This document shows positions 1 to 5,428 of a stretch of 7,001 nucleotides of DNA, one piece after another; the stretch's first letter is position 1, and every line of letters starts with the position of its first letter. The notes beneath the pieces were generated by a model. It saw only the letters and a list, made by a program, of their open reading frames with translations. It had not been told where the DNA came from and did not search any database. The DNA comes from Bacillota bacterium (GTDB taxonomy: Bacteria > Bacillota > Clostridia > Christensenellales > Aristaeellaceae). The position numbers and the translations under genes are program-made. The DNA lies in contig JAEWNM010000131.1 in assembly GCA_023392755.1 (NCBI GenBank), positions 1 through 7,001 of the forward strand. The letters are read 5' to 3'.

Positions 1-595
1 CCGTCAGGCTGCCCCGGATGCCCGCCAGGCCAACCTTGCCCCGGCCAATGCGGTAAACGCATAGCCACTCGTTTCCGGCATAGGCGACCCCCTGCCCGTC
101 AAGTGCAAAAAGGGTTGCGTCACGGCCCGCCTTTCCGTAATCATCGAAGTGGTTGTTGGAAAGGTTAACGGCTTCCACACTGCCCAGCGGCAGCATTTGC
201 GCAAAAGAAGCGGGGCCGCGGAATGCAAACTCCTTTTCGGTGTTTTCACCCCTGCTGCTGTCGGAAAGAACGCCCTCCAGATTGACCAGTGTGATATCAT
301 CCTGCGAAAACAGGGGCAGCAGCCCTGAAAAGGGATAAGCAATATCTTTTTTTTGGACCGTTTTTATGAAGCTGTCCGCTTTTTTCCCGGCTGATTCCGT
401 GCTGCCAAGGGTACAATCACCGGCCAGCGTCACTGTAACCACAGCGGGCGGCAGCTCCTCGCCGATGACAAGGTAATCCGAATCGAAGGCGGGGGGCACA
501 AGGCTGTCAGGAAAGGAAACATGCTCTGCTAGCGCGGGACGCATAAGCAGCAAAAGCGCCAGGCAGCAGATGAACCGGATGACGGATGCGCCCAT
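1..595 (-). CDS. CapA-family secreted protein (PGA_cap / metallophosphatase fold), 3' part cut by window edge
   Basis: Reading leftward from ATG 595-593, the frame is open for 198 codons to the window edge, so the C-terminal part is missing. Residues 1-23 form a classical Sec signal peptide (basic R7, hydrophobic run CCLALLLL, cleavage after ALA), so the product is probably exported. The mature part has the landmarks of the CapA/PgsA family: GDCTLG (59-64), VNLEG (104-108) and NLSNNHFDDYG (144-154), the last being the family's NNHxxDxG metal-site-like motif. CapA proteins are associated with poly-gamma-glutamate capsule synthesis, but many clostridial homologues stand alone and their substrate is unknown; no pgsB/pgsC is visible here. 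A GGGAGG ribosome site lies about 5 nt before the ATG and an extended -10 promoter lies just upstream, so it is likely its own transcription unit. Family assignment is firm; the exact function is not. Confidence 0.88.
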   Translation of the reverse strand, partial: MGASVIRFICCLALLLLMRPALAEHVSFPDSLVPPAFDSDYLVIGEELPPAVVTVTLAGDCTLGSTESAGKKADSFIKTVQKKDIAYPFSGLLPLFSQDDITLVNLEGVLSDSSRGENTEKEFAFRGPASFAQMLPLGSVEAVNLSNNHFDDYGKAGRDATLFALDGQGVAYAGNEWLCVYRIGRGKVGLAGIRGSLT

Positions 596-623
596 GGACC
601 CCTCCCAATAAACGGATGGGGGA

Positions 624-652
624 ATTATACCATATCCGGCGGAAAATGCATA
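624..652 (-). promoter_or_regulatory. Promoter of the CapA-family gene
   Basis: On the minus strand a perfect TATAAT (629-624) is preceded by TGG, giving an extended -10 (TGnTATAAT). Seventeen bases further upstream is a weak -35, TATGCA (652-647, 3 of 6 matches). The implied transcript starts near 617 and gives a leader of about 20 nt that includes the GGGAGG ribosome site. The extended -10 would compensate for the poor -35. Confidence 0.65.
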
Positions 653-706
653 GCGGAACGCCATGTCTCACACAATGAGCTTTATGACGTAATGAAAAGT
701 ATGTAT

Positions 707-725
707 GCAATAATGTGCATATTGC
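707..725. repeat. Perfect 6-bp inverted repeat, possible operator upstream of the CapA-family gene
   Basis: GCAATA (707-712) and TATTGC (720-725) flank a 7-nt spacer, in an AT-rich stretch that stands out from the GC-rich surroundings. It lies about 55 bp upstream of the -35 of the CapA-family promoter and just beyond the terminator of the small-RNA gene. The position suits an activator or distal repressor site, but the repeat is short and could be chance. Confidence 0.25.
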
Positions 726-753
726 GATAATCCATGTGCCTGAACGCTCCAAC

Positions 754-781
754 AAAAAAACCGCCTGCGCAAGCATGGCGG
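754..781 (-). terminator. Rho-independent terminator of the 6S-like RNA gene
   Basis: On the minus strand CCGCC (781-777) pairs with GGCGG (765-761). An inner GC/TGC-type pairing and a small loop lie between, and seven consecutive T follow (760-754). This is a standard intrinsic terminator. It lies about 275 nt after the stop of the nucleotidyltransferase gene and about 40 nt after the predicted 3' end of the structured RNA, so it can end both transcripts. It also insulates the CapA-family gene. Confidence 0.85.
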
Positions 782-817
782 ATGTCAGGCCGTTTGATGG
801 GATGCCCCCAGGGCCGA

Positions 818-1016
818 TTATGCAGTGCCCCAAAGTGCCGCTGCGCCGAGTTTTCTCACCCGCTTCTAAAGCAGGCTGGTGCCCTATCTTGCATTTCTGC
901 CGTCCCCTGGCGTTTTTTGATAACGGGGGCGTGGCATCCACGCAGGAACCCGGGCTCCGATTGTGGAGATGTGGGTAAAAACAAAGCGCTGGCGCACACC
1001 TCAGGAGCATGCTGCT
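818..1016 (-). ncRNA. ssrS: 6S RNA candidate (RNA polymerase-binding regulatory RNA)
   Basis: This gene of about 200 nt has a near-consensus promoter directly upstream (-10 at 1028-1023) and an intrinsic terminator about 40 nt downstream. Its ends pair into one long closing stem: GCAG 1015-1012 with CTGC 825-822; TGCTCC 1009-1004 with GGGGCA 831-826; GAGGTG 1002-997 with CACTTT 837-832; TGCGCC 996-991 with GGCGCA 847-842. Inside is a large bubble with a small hairpin on the 3' side (CCTGCTT 875-869 with AAGCGGG 865-859) and a hairpin-rich apical part (about 945-895). The 5' CTGAGGTGTGCGCC and 3' GCGGCA resemble E. coli 6S RNA (CUGAGAUGUUCGC and GCGGCA), and the size fits. 6S RNA binds housekeeping RNA polymerase by mimicking an open promoter and is used as template for short product RNAs. 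The motifs of SRP RNA, tmRNA and RNase P RNA are absent. The exact ends are inferred; the precursor probably extends to about 754. Confidence 0.78.
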
Positions 1017-1022
1017 GCAATT

Positions 1023-1052
1023 ATTATATGCCGGAATCCAAACCTGTGTCAA
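1023..1052 (-). promoter_or_regulatory. Strong promoter of the 6S-like RNA gene
   Basis: On the minus strand a perfect TTGACA (1052-1047) and a perfect TATAAT (1028-1023) are separated by 18 bp, which indicates a sigma-A type promoter. Transcription should begin near 1016-1015, exactly where the closing stem of the structured RNA begins. The -35 starts three bases after the TGA (1058-1056) of the preceding gene. No terminator separates them, so readthrough from that gene would also transcribe the RNA. Confidence 0.88.
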
Positions 1053-1055
1053 GGG

Positions 1056-3413
1056 TCATTGCGCATCTGGAGCCATGCCATCTTTTCCCTTTCCGGCATT
1101 CTTCATGGCCAATTTCGCAATCCGGCCGGCATAATGCGTGCAAAGCTCGCCGGCGAATTCGGCGTCAAAGGACTCGGTCTGTACGCGGAAGGCATCGCTG
1201 TCCTGTAAAGGGGACAGCCATACGGAACCGCCGCCGTGGCGTATGCGAAGGCCTTCCCCCAGTTCCTTCTCCTTGGCGGTTTCGCACAGCAACCGCAGTA
1301 TGCGCCCTTTTTCCCCGGTGGGGCAGGGCACGTTCCTGTTCACACGGTGGGTTCTGGGCAGGCGGTCCAGCATGCTTTTAAGGCTGCGCTCCGCAAGCGG
1401 GGCCAGGAGGGCCAGCATCTTCACGAGCCCGTCGTGCATAAGGTCGTACTGGCGCAGATAAGACGCTTGCTCTTCCTTGCTTAGGGCGGAAGTATCCCGT
1501 TTCCAACGCACTGGCCCCAGTTCCTCCACCGCACGGGGGGTATCCGGGTACGCAAACAGCGGCAGGCTGCCTTCCTGGGCGGCCAAATGCCATACCAGCA
1601 TCTGCTGGCTGGTTTCATCAGGCAGGATGGCTTCATCCATCACATAGGAGGCGGTGCCGTCTGGCTCCAGCAAAAAGCCCGTTTCAAAAGGATGCAGCTT
1701 TCTTTCGCTTGTGGGCTGCCCCCTTGCTTTTTTTAAACCGGCGATGTTCAGTGCCCGCAAGGCAAGGGCAAGCAGGGAACCGTCATCGCAGAATACGGCC
1801 ACCTGCAGGCCGCTTTTTTCCAAAACCTTCTGATCGATCCCCTTTGTGATGTTTGCCAGATAAAGCTCCTTTACACCGCCAGCCGGCGTCAGGGATGCCG
1901 TTTGCGAAAAAGCCGGCGGGTACTCCTGCCGCAAAGCGGCGTTTTCCACCGCCTGAATCTGGCTCTTTTCAGGTATCAGGCCGCTGCCGACAAGGAGCGT
2001 TGCCTGCTGGCCGTCCACCATTACACCAAGCGGGAGCTGAAAGAGCCGGACGGCCATGGAAAGGATAGGCAGGTATCCATCCCCCAGCAGCAGCGTATGC
2101 GCGCCCCTGGCGGCGAACGAGCCCGCCAGCAGCGTATAGAGCGCCTCGCCGTCTCCACGGAAGCAAAGCGCCACGGAGGCGGCCTTCAGACCGGAAATGG
2201 CAGCGGCGGCCAGCTGATCCGCCCGCGCCGGCGAATCCAGCGTGACGGCTCCGCTTTCATTCAGATGCAGCCGCTTCAAATCGCCCCAAACCACATTTTC
2301 GGTAACGATGACTTCACTGCCCACTTCCTTTTGCGGCCAGACCTTTGTCCCGGAGTTAAGCCTGGCATGGGAGCCCAGAACCGCGCCGGCGCCCAGCGCG
2401 CTTCCTTCCATCATTCTTCCGCCGGGGCGCACCTGCGCCTCCCGGCATAGAACCGCGCCTTCCACCCGGGCGCAGCGGCCTACGCGGCTAAATTCCCACA
2501 GGCAGGATTTTTTTATATGCGCGCCTTCCTCCACGATCACCCCGGGGCCCAGGATTGCCCCTTCGGATAAAACGGCGCCCTGCTTGATAACCGCGCCTTC
2601 TCCTATATAGCAGAAGCCTTCCAGCAAAACATCCTGCTCCAATGTACAGGTTCCTTCCATGATGGCATGGCCCGACGGGCGCCCCGGCGTTTGAAAGTCA
2701 ACCTCTCCCCGTAAAACGTCGAGCTGGGCCTGCAAATACGCCCCCTGGTCGCCGATATCGCACCAATAGCCTTTCATGGGGTAACCGTAGACATGCATGC
2801 CCTCCCGCACCATCCGGGGGAAAAGGTCCTTGCCAAAATCGTAGGGGTGATCCTCCGGAATCAGGTCAAGCACTTCCTTTTCCAGAATATATATGCCGGT
2901 GTTTACTTGGTCGCTGAATACGCCGGACCAGTCGGGCTTTTCCACAAAGCGCTGCACCCGGCCCGTGTCGTCCGTAATCACCACGCCGTAGCTTAGCGGG
3001 ACCGGCACCGATTTTAACACCAGGGTGGCCTGTGCCCTGCGGGATTTGTGGAAAGCGATGGCCTCTTGAAGGTCGCAATCCGTAAGCCCATCCCCGGAGA
3101 GTATTACAAATGTATCCGTTACCATGCCCCTGGCGAGGCGAACGCTGCCGGCGGTGCCCATGGGCTGCGCCTCCTCCAGATAATGCAGGCGCACACCGTA
3201 TTTTTCCCCTTTGCCAAAGGCTTCCCTGATCGCATGCGGAAGGTAGAGCACCGTCGCCGCCACATCCAAAAGCCCGTGGCGCTTAAGCAGTCTCAAAGAA
3301 TATCCCATCACCGGCTCGCCAAGCACCGGAACCAGCGGCTTTGGCTTGTCCAGAGTCAAAGGGCGCAGGCGGACGCCCTCCCCGCCTGCCATGATGATTG
3401 CCTGCAACGCCAT
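1056..3413 (-). CDS. Sugar-1-phosphate nucleotidyltransferase / beta-helix / phosphomannomutase-like fusion (GDP-mannose pyrophosphorylase-like)
   Basis: The protein has 785 residues in three parts. Residues 1-235 are an NTP_transferase domain: GGEGVRLRPLT (10-20; canonical GGxGTRLRPLT, with V for T), KPKPLVP (23-29), GDGLTDCDL (107-115, nucleotide/metal site), VEKP (157-160), NTGIYI (171-176) and GYWCDIGDQGAYL (215-227). Residues about 245-360 are hexapeptide repeats of a left-handed beta-helix. Residues about 380-770 follow the layout of a phosphohexomutase (phosphomannomutase type). Related fusions are annotated as mannose-1-phosphate guanylyltransferase and supply activated sugars for surface polysaccharides; the sugar used here is uncertain. 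The mutase part lacks TASHNP, DGDxDR and RxSGTEP at the expected places, so it may be non-catalytic. The start was set at 3413 because AAGGAG (3427-3422) lies 8 nt before this ATG and MALQAIIMAGGEG is the natural domain beginning; an in-frame upstream start at 3464 adds 17 unrelated residues. It is transcribed divergently from the HutP gene. Confidence 0.9.
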   Translation of the reverse strand: MALQAIIMAGGEGVRLRPLTLDKPKPLVPVLGEPVMGYSLRLLKRHGLLDVAATVLYLPHAIREAFGKGEKYGVRLHYLEEAQPMGTAGSVRLARGMVTDTFVILSGDGLTDCDLQEAIAFHKSRRAQATLVLKSVPVPLSYGVVITDDTGRVQRFVEKPDWSGVFSDQVNTGIYILEKEVLDLIPEDHPYDFGKDLFPRMVREGMHVYGYPMKGYWCDIGDQGAYLQAQLDVLRGEVDFQTPGRPSGHAIMEGTCTLEQDVLLEGFCYIGEGAVIKQGAVLSEGAILGPGVIVEEGAHIKKSCLWEFSRVGRCARVEGAVLCREAQVRPGGRMMEGSALGAGAVLGSHARLNSGTKVWPQKEVGSEVIVTENVVWGDLKRLHLNESGAVTLDSPARADQLAAAAISGLKAASVALCFRGDGEALYTLLAGSFAARGAHTLLLGDGYLPILSMAVRLFQLPLGVMVDGQQATLLVGSGLIPEKSQIQAVENAALRQEYPPAFSQTASLTPAGGVKELYLANITKGIDQKVLEKSGLQVAVFCDDGSLLALALRALNIAGLKKARGQPTSERKLHPFETGFLLEPDGTASYVMDEAILPDETSQQMLVWHLAAQEGSLPLFAYPDTPRAVEELGPVRWKRDTSALSKEEQASYLRQYDLMHDGLVKMLALLAPLAERSLKSMLDRLPRTHRVNRNVPCPTGEKGRILRLLCETAKEKELGEGLRIRHGGGSVWLSPLQDSDAFRVQTESFDAEFAGELCTHYAGRIAKLAMKNAGKGKDGMAPDAQ

Positions 3414-3471
3414 ATCATTCGCTCCTTCCACAGCATGACGGTATTGTTTGCAGCAGCGTTCCAAATTATGA

Positions 3472-3508
3472 CGAACGTGGTGTTTATAAGGAGAAAACCA
3501 CTTGTTCG
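3472..3508. repeat. Imperfect 37-bp inverted repeat between divergent promoters
   Basis: The left arm CGAACGTGGT (3472-3481) pairs with the right arm ACCAC (3497-3501) plus GTTCG (3504-3508); two unpaired T (3502-3503) interrupt the right arm. This gives ten base pairs around a 15-nt centre. The right arm overlaps the -35 of the rightward promoter, and the centre covers a candidate -10 of the leftward promoter. It may be a shared operator for the divergent genes, or a hairpin in the leader of the leftward transcript. Confidence 0.5.
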
Positions 3509-3510
3509 AA
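3483..3510 (-). promoter_or_regulatory. Weak candidate promoter for the nucleotidyltransferase gene
   Basis: On the minus strand TATAAA (3488-3483) has TTCGAA (3510-3505) 16 bp upstream; the -35 matches only 3 of 6 bases. A second -10-like CATAAT (3470-3465) has no usable -35. Some promoter must lie here because the neighbouring gene is divergent, but which one is used cannot be told from the sequence. Confidence 0.3.
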
Positions 3511-3530
3511 GAAAGGGGTTCTAGTATAAT
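3502..3530 (+). promoter_or_regulatory. Promoter of the hutP-cmk-plsC operon
   Basis: A perfect TATAAT (3525-3530) has TTGTTC (3502-3507) 17 bp upstream, which shares TTG with the consensus. The predicted start is near 3537 and leaves a leader of about 39 nt before the HutP-family start codon. The -35 lies within the right arm of the inverted repeat at 3472-3508, so binding there could control it. Confidence 0.65.
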
Positions 3531-3575
3531 GGACAGGCAGATGGAAATAGACGTCAGTTGAAGAAGGTGTTACAC

Positions 3576-3995
3576 GTGCAGGATTTGGAAATAGGCAGCC
3601 GGGAAGTGGCCCGCGCGGCGATTTTGCTGAGCCTTTCCCGCAGCCGGGAGGAAGAAAACATGCTGCGCGGGCAGATGGCCGCCGACGGTGTGCTTACTGC
3701 GGCGGTGGATTACGGCGGGGAGTTTGTCGCGTCTGTGATGCGCATTGTGGAGCGGGCGGTCATTGCCGCCAAGCGGGAGAAGGTCATTAACGAAACGCAC
3801 CACGAGGAAGGCGCTGTGGCAGGGGCCGCCAGGGAAGCCATAGCCCAGGTGACAACCAAGGCGCTGGGATTTTCGGTGGGCGGCAAAATAGGCATTGCCA
3901 GGTGGGGCGAGCATGTGGCGGTCGCCGTATTCTTTGGCGTGGGCCTGGTGCATTTGAACGAGGTATGCGTTGGCATGGGCCACCGGGCCATATAA
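3576..3995 (+). CDS. HutP-family RNA-binding regulator
   Basis: A protein of 139 residues; B. subtilis HutP has 148. HutP is a hexameric antiterminator that binds hut mRNA when loaded with L-histidine and Mg2+. Family landmarks are AAILLSLSRSREEE (14-27), VDYGGEFVASVMRIVERA (44-61), EEGAVAGAAREAIAQV (77-92), GGKIGIARWGEHVAVAVFFG (102-121) and the C-terminal GLVHLNEVCVGMGH (123-136). Aligned by eye with HutP from memory, His73 and His77 (in ESHALYHAT) correspond to Gly79 and Gly83 here; only the His138 equivalent (His126) is kept. Histidine/Mg2+ sensing of the Bacillus kind is therefore doubtful. The start was chosen as GTG 3576 because AAGAAGGTG (3561-3569) sits 6 nt before it; the in-frame TTG 3558 has no ribosome site. 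It is first in the operon, 20 nt before cmk, with no hut genes in the window. The family is well supported; ligand and RNA target are unknown. Confidence 0.85.
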   Translation: MQDLEIGSREVARAAILLSLSRSREEENMLRGQMAADGVLTAAVDYGGEFVASVMRIVERAVIAAKREKVINETHHEEGAVAGAAREAIAQVTTKALGFSVGGKIGIARWGEHVAVAVFFGVGLVHLNEVCVGMGHRAI

Positions 3996-4015
3996 TACGG
4001 GCAGGAGAGAATACA

Positions 4016-4702
4016 ATGCCATTGAACATTGCCATTGACGGGCCTGTGGGCGCGGGAAAATCCTCTATCGCCCGGGAGGTGGCCCGGCGGCTGAACATAC
4101 TGCACCTGGATACGGGCGCCATGTACCGGGCGGTAGGGTATACGGCGCTTATGCGGAACCTTTCGCCTGAGGATGAAAAGGCGCTGGAAGATTTGTGCGG
4201 ACAGTTGACCATTGAGGTGCTGTACAGAAACGGAAGGCAGCAGACGCTGGTGGACGGGTCGGATGTGAGCCATCTGATACGCACGCCCGAGGTGGGTATG
4301 GCCGCTTCCACCGTGTCGCGCTGGGGTGCGGTCCGCCGTCATATGGTAGGCCTGCAGCGCGCCCTGGCCAAGGATACATCGATGGTTGTGGATGGCCGTG
4401 ATATCGGCACCAATGTGCTGCCTGACGCCGGCGTGAAGATATTCCTCACCGCCACGCCGGAGGAACGCGCCAGGCGGCGTTACCTGGAACTGCAGGCGGC
4501 CGGTGTAAAGGACACGTATGAGGAGGTGCTCAAAGACCTTCACAGACGCGATCTGCAGGATACAACCAGGCCTATTGATCCCCTGCGGCCGGCGGAGGAT
4601 GCCGTGCTTTTAGACAGCACGCACTTGGACATGGATCAGGTGGTGGACCGGATTTTGGCCATTGTGGAGGCGCGCTATGGACAAACGGCAGAACAGCCCT
4701 GA
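4016..4702 (+). CDS. cmk: Cytidylate kinase
   Basis: A protein of 228 residues, the usual length, that transfers phosphate from ATP to CMP or dCMP in cytosolic pyrimidine salvage and CTP/dCTP supply. Motifs in order are the P-loop GPVGAGKSS (9-17), the nucleotide-site LDTGAMYRAV (31-40), IRTPEVGMAASTVS (88-101), DGRDIGTNVLPDA (126-138), the core strand and lid FLTATPEERARRRYLE (143-158) and TTRPIDPL (183-190). The frame is open upstream to 3902, but that stretch overlaps the HutP gene. ATG 4016 has AGGAGAG (4003-4009) 6 nt before it and begins directly with the family's IAIDGP strand. It lies 20 nt after the HutP gene and its end overlaps the start of plsC, which supports one mRNA. CMP is also a by-product of CDP-diacylglycerol-dependent phospholipid synthesis, which makes pairing with plsC sensible. 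Confidence 0.97.
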   Translation: MPLNIAIDGPVGAGKSSIAREVARRLNILHLDTGAMYRAVGYTALMRNLSPEDEKALEDLCGQLTIEVLYRNGRQQTLVDGSDVSHLIRTPEVGMAASTVSRWGAVRRHMVGLQRALAKDTSMVVDGRDIGTNVLPDAGVKIFLTATPEERARRRYLELQAAGVKDTYEEVLKDLHRRDLQDTTRPIDPLRPAEDAVLLDSTHLDMDQVVDRILAIVEARYGQTAEQP

Positions 4703-5321
4703 AACAGGGGTGACAGCTAAAAAAACATTTCTGTACGGGCTGGCCCGGGCGCTGGCATGGGTATTATTCCATACGGTGTACCCGGTCACGCTCCACCATA
4801 CGGAGCACCTTGCGCTCAGCGGCCCCTACATTCTTATTGCCAACCATTTGAGCGGACTTGACCCCATCTGCGTGGCGCATGCGGTAAAAACGGAGGAGAT
4901 CGCCTTTCTGGCCAAGAAGGAAACGATGCAGGGGCATTTTTCCGGCTGGCTTTTGCGCTCCCTTCACGCAATACCTGTTGACCGCCATAATTTTGATATG
5001 GCAGCCATGCGCGCATGTACCCAGGCGTTGCGCGCAGGACGGGTGCTGGGCATTTTTCCGGAAGGGACAAGGTACAAAAAAGGGAACATGACCGAACTGG
5101 AATCCGGCGTCGCGCTATTGGCGCTGCGCAGTACCGTGCCTATGGTACCTATGTACATTCACGGAAAACTGCGCCCTTTCCGCCGTGTTCATTGCTATGC
5201 CGCGGCACCCATACCGCTGGATGACTTGCGGGAGTTGGGCGTGGGACGGGAAGCCAGCGACGCGCTTTTGGCAAGAATTGCTGCCTTGTATGCGCAGCTT
5301 GCCGAGCAGGCCGAAGCCTAG
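4677..5321 (+). CDS. plsC: 1-acyl-sn-glycerol-3-phosphate acyltransferase (PlsC/LPLAT family)
   Basis: A protein of 214 residues that adds the second acyl chain to lysophosphatidic acid, giving phosphatidic acid at the cytoplasmic membrane face. The acyltransferase motifs are complete and in order: NHLSGLD (56-62, the catalytic H-x4-D), IPVDR (99-103), FPEGTR (127-132) and VPMVPMYI (154-161). A hydrophobic N-terminal stretch (about 19-37, LYGLARALAWVLFHTVYPV) probably serves for membrane association. The start is ATG 4677, with GGAGG (4666-4670) 6 nt upstream inside cmk; the two frames overlap by 26 nt, which suggests translational coupling. This position after cmk and before ispH/S1 is common in Clostridia. 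Acyl donor (acyl-ACP or acyl-CoA) cannot be told. LPLATs on other acceptors are possible, but the context favours phospholipid synthesis. Confidence 0.93.
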   Translation: MDKRQNSPETGVTAKKTFLYGLARALAWVLFHTVYPVTLHHTEHLALSGPYILIANHLSGLDPICVAHAVKTEEIAFLAKKETMQGHFSGWLLRSLHAIPVDRHNFDMAAMRACTQALRAGRVLGIFPEGTRYKKGNMTELESGVALLALRSTVPMVPMYIHGKLRPFRRVHCYAAAPIPLDDLRELGVGREASDALLARIAALYAQLAEQAEA

Positions 5322-5360
5322 CGCCTTCAAAGACGGAAGGGCAAAAAAAAAATTTGCATT

Positions 5361-5382
5361 GAAGCAGGAAAAAGGCTTCCTG
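5361..5382 (+). other. Overlapping alternative hairpins in the plsC-ispH gap
   Basis: CAGGAA (5365-5370) pairs perfectly with TTCCTG (5377-5382) around a 6-nt loop. Alternatively, GAAGC (5361-5365) pairs with GCTTC (5375-5379). The two helices share bases and exclude each other. No T-run follows directly (TAACGAATTTC), so this is not a standard terminator; T8 occurs only 22 nt later (5404-5411). I saw no convincing promoter between plsC and ispH, only a -10-like TATATT (5396-5401) without a -35. The hairpins may be a weak terminator, an attenuator or an mRNA processing site. Confidence 0.35.
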
Positions 5383-5428
5383 TAACGAATTTCATTATAT
5401 TAGTGTTTTTTTGCGGAAAGGAAAGGCT

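Noticed and set aside
818..1016. SRP RNA, tmRNA or RNase P RNA as identity of the structured RNA
   Set aside because: It has no GGTCAGG/GGAAG SRP core, no tRNA-like GGTTCGA...CCA end and no GAGGAAAGTCC RNase P motif; closing-stem pairing and bubble fit 6S better.
507..1052. Leftward open frame of 181 codons starting in the 6S promoter
   Set aside because: It overlaps the structured RNA, the terminator and the signal-peptide region of the CapA-family gene in another frame; no recognisable domain.
734..1381. Rightward open frame of 215 codons
   Set aside because: It crosses the 6S-like RNA gene, its promoter and the 3' end of the nucleotidyltransferase gene in antisense; its composition is low-complexity Arg/Pro/Cys-rich, with no motif and no ribosome site.
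1902..2450. Rightward open frame of 182 codons antisense to the fusion gene
   Set aside because: It lies within the strongly supported nucleotidyltransferase fusion; Arg/Gly/Gln-rich with no motif.
3472..3508. LexA box (CGAAC...GTTCG arms)
   Set aside because: Firmicute LexA sites have a 4-nt spacer between the arms; here the arms are 27 nt apart.
3048..3524. Rightward open frame of 158 codons
   Set aside because: Antisense to the NTP_transferase domain, and it runs into the divergent promoter region; no domain seen.
3541..3561. Short upstream frame MEIDVS ending at the HutP TTG codon, as a possible leader peptide
   Set aside because: Only six codons, a weak ribosome site (GGCAG) and no runs of a regulatory amino acid.
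3710..4543. Leftward open frame of 277 codons antisense to the HutP-family gene and cmk
   Set aside because: A shadow of two strongly recognised genes on the other strand; the translation has no family features.
5354..5401. Promoter for ispH from TTGCAT or TTGAAG to TATATT
   Set aside because: The spacing between these -35-like and -10-like boxes is more than 30 bp, and nothing suitable lies at 16-18 bp.
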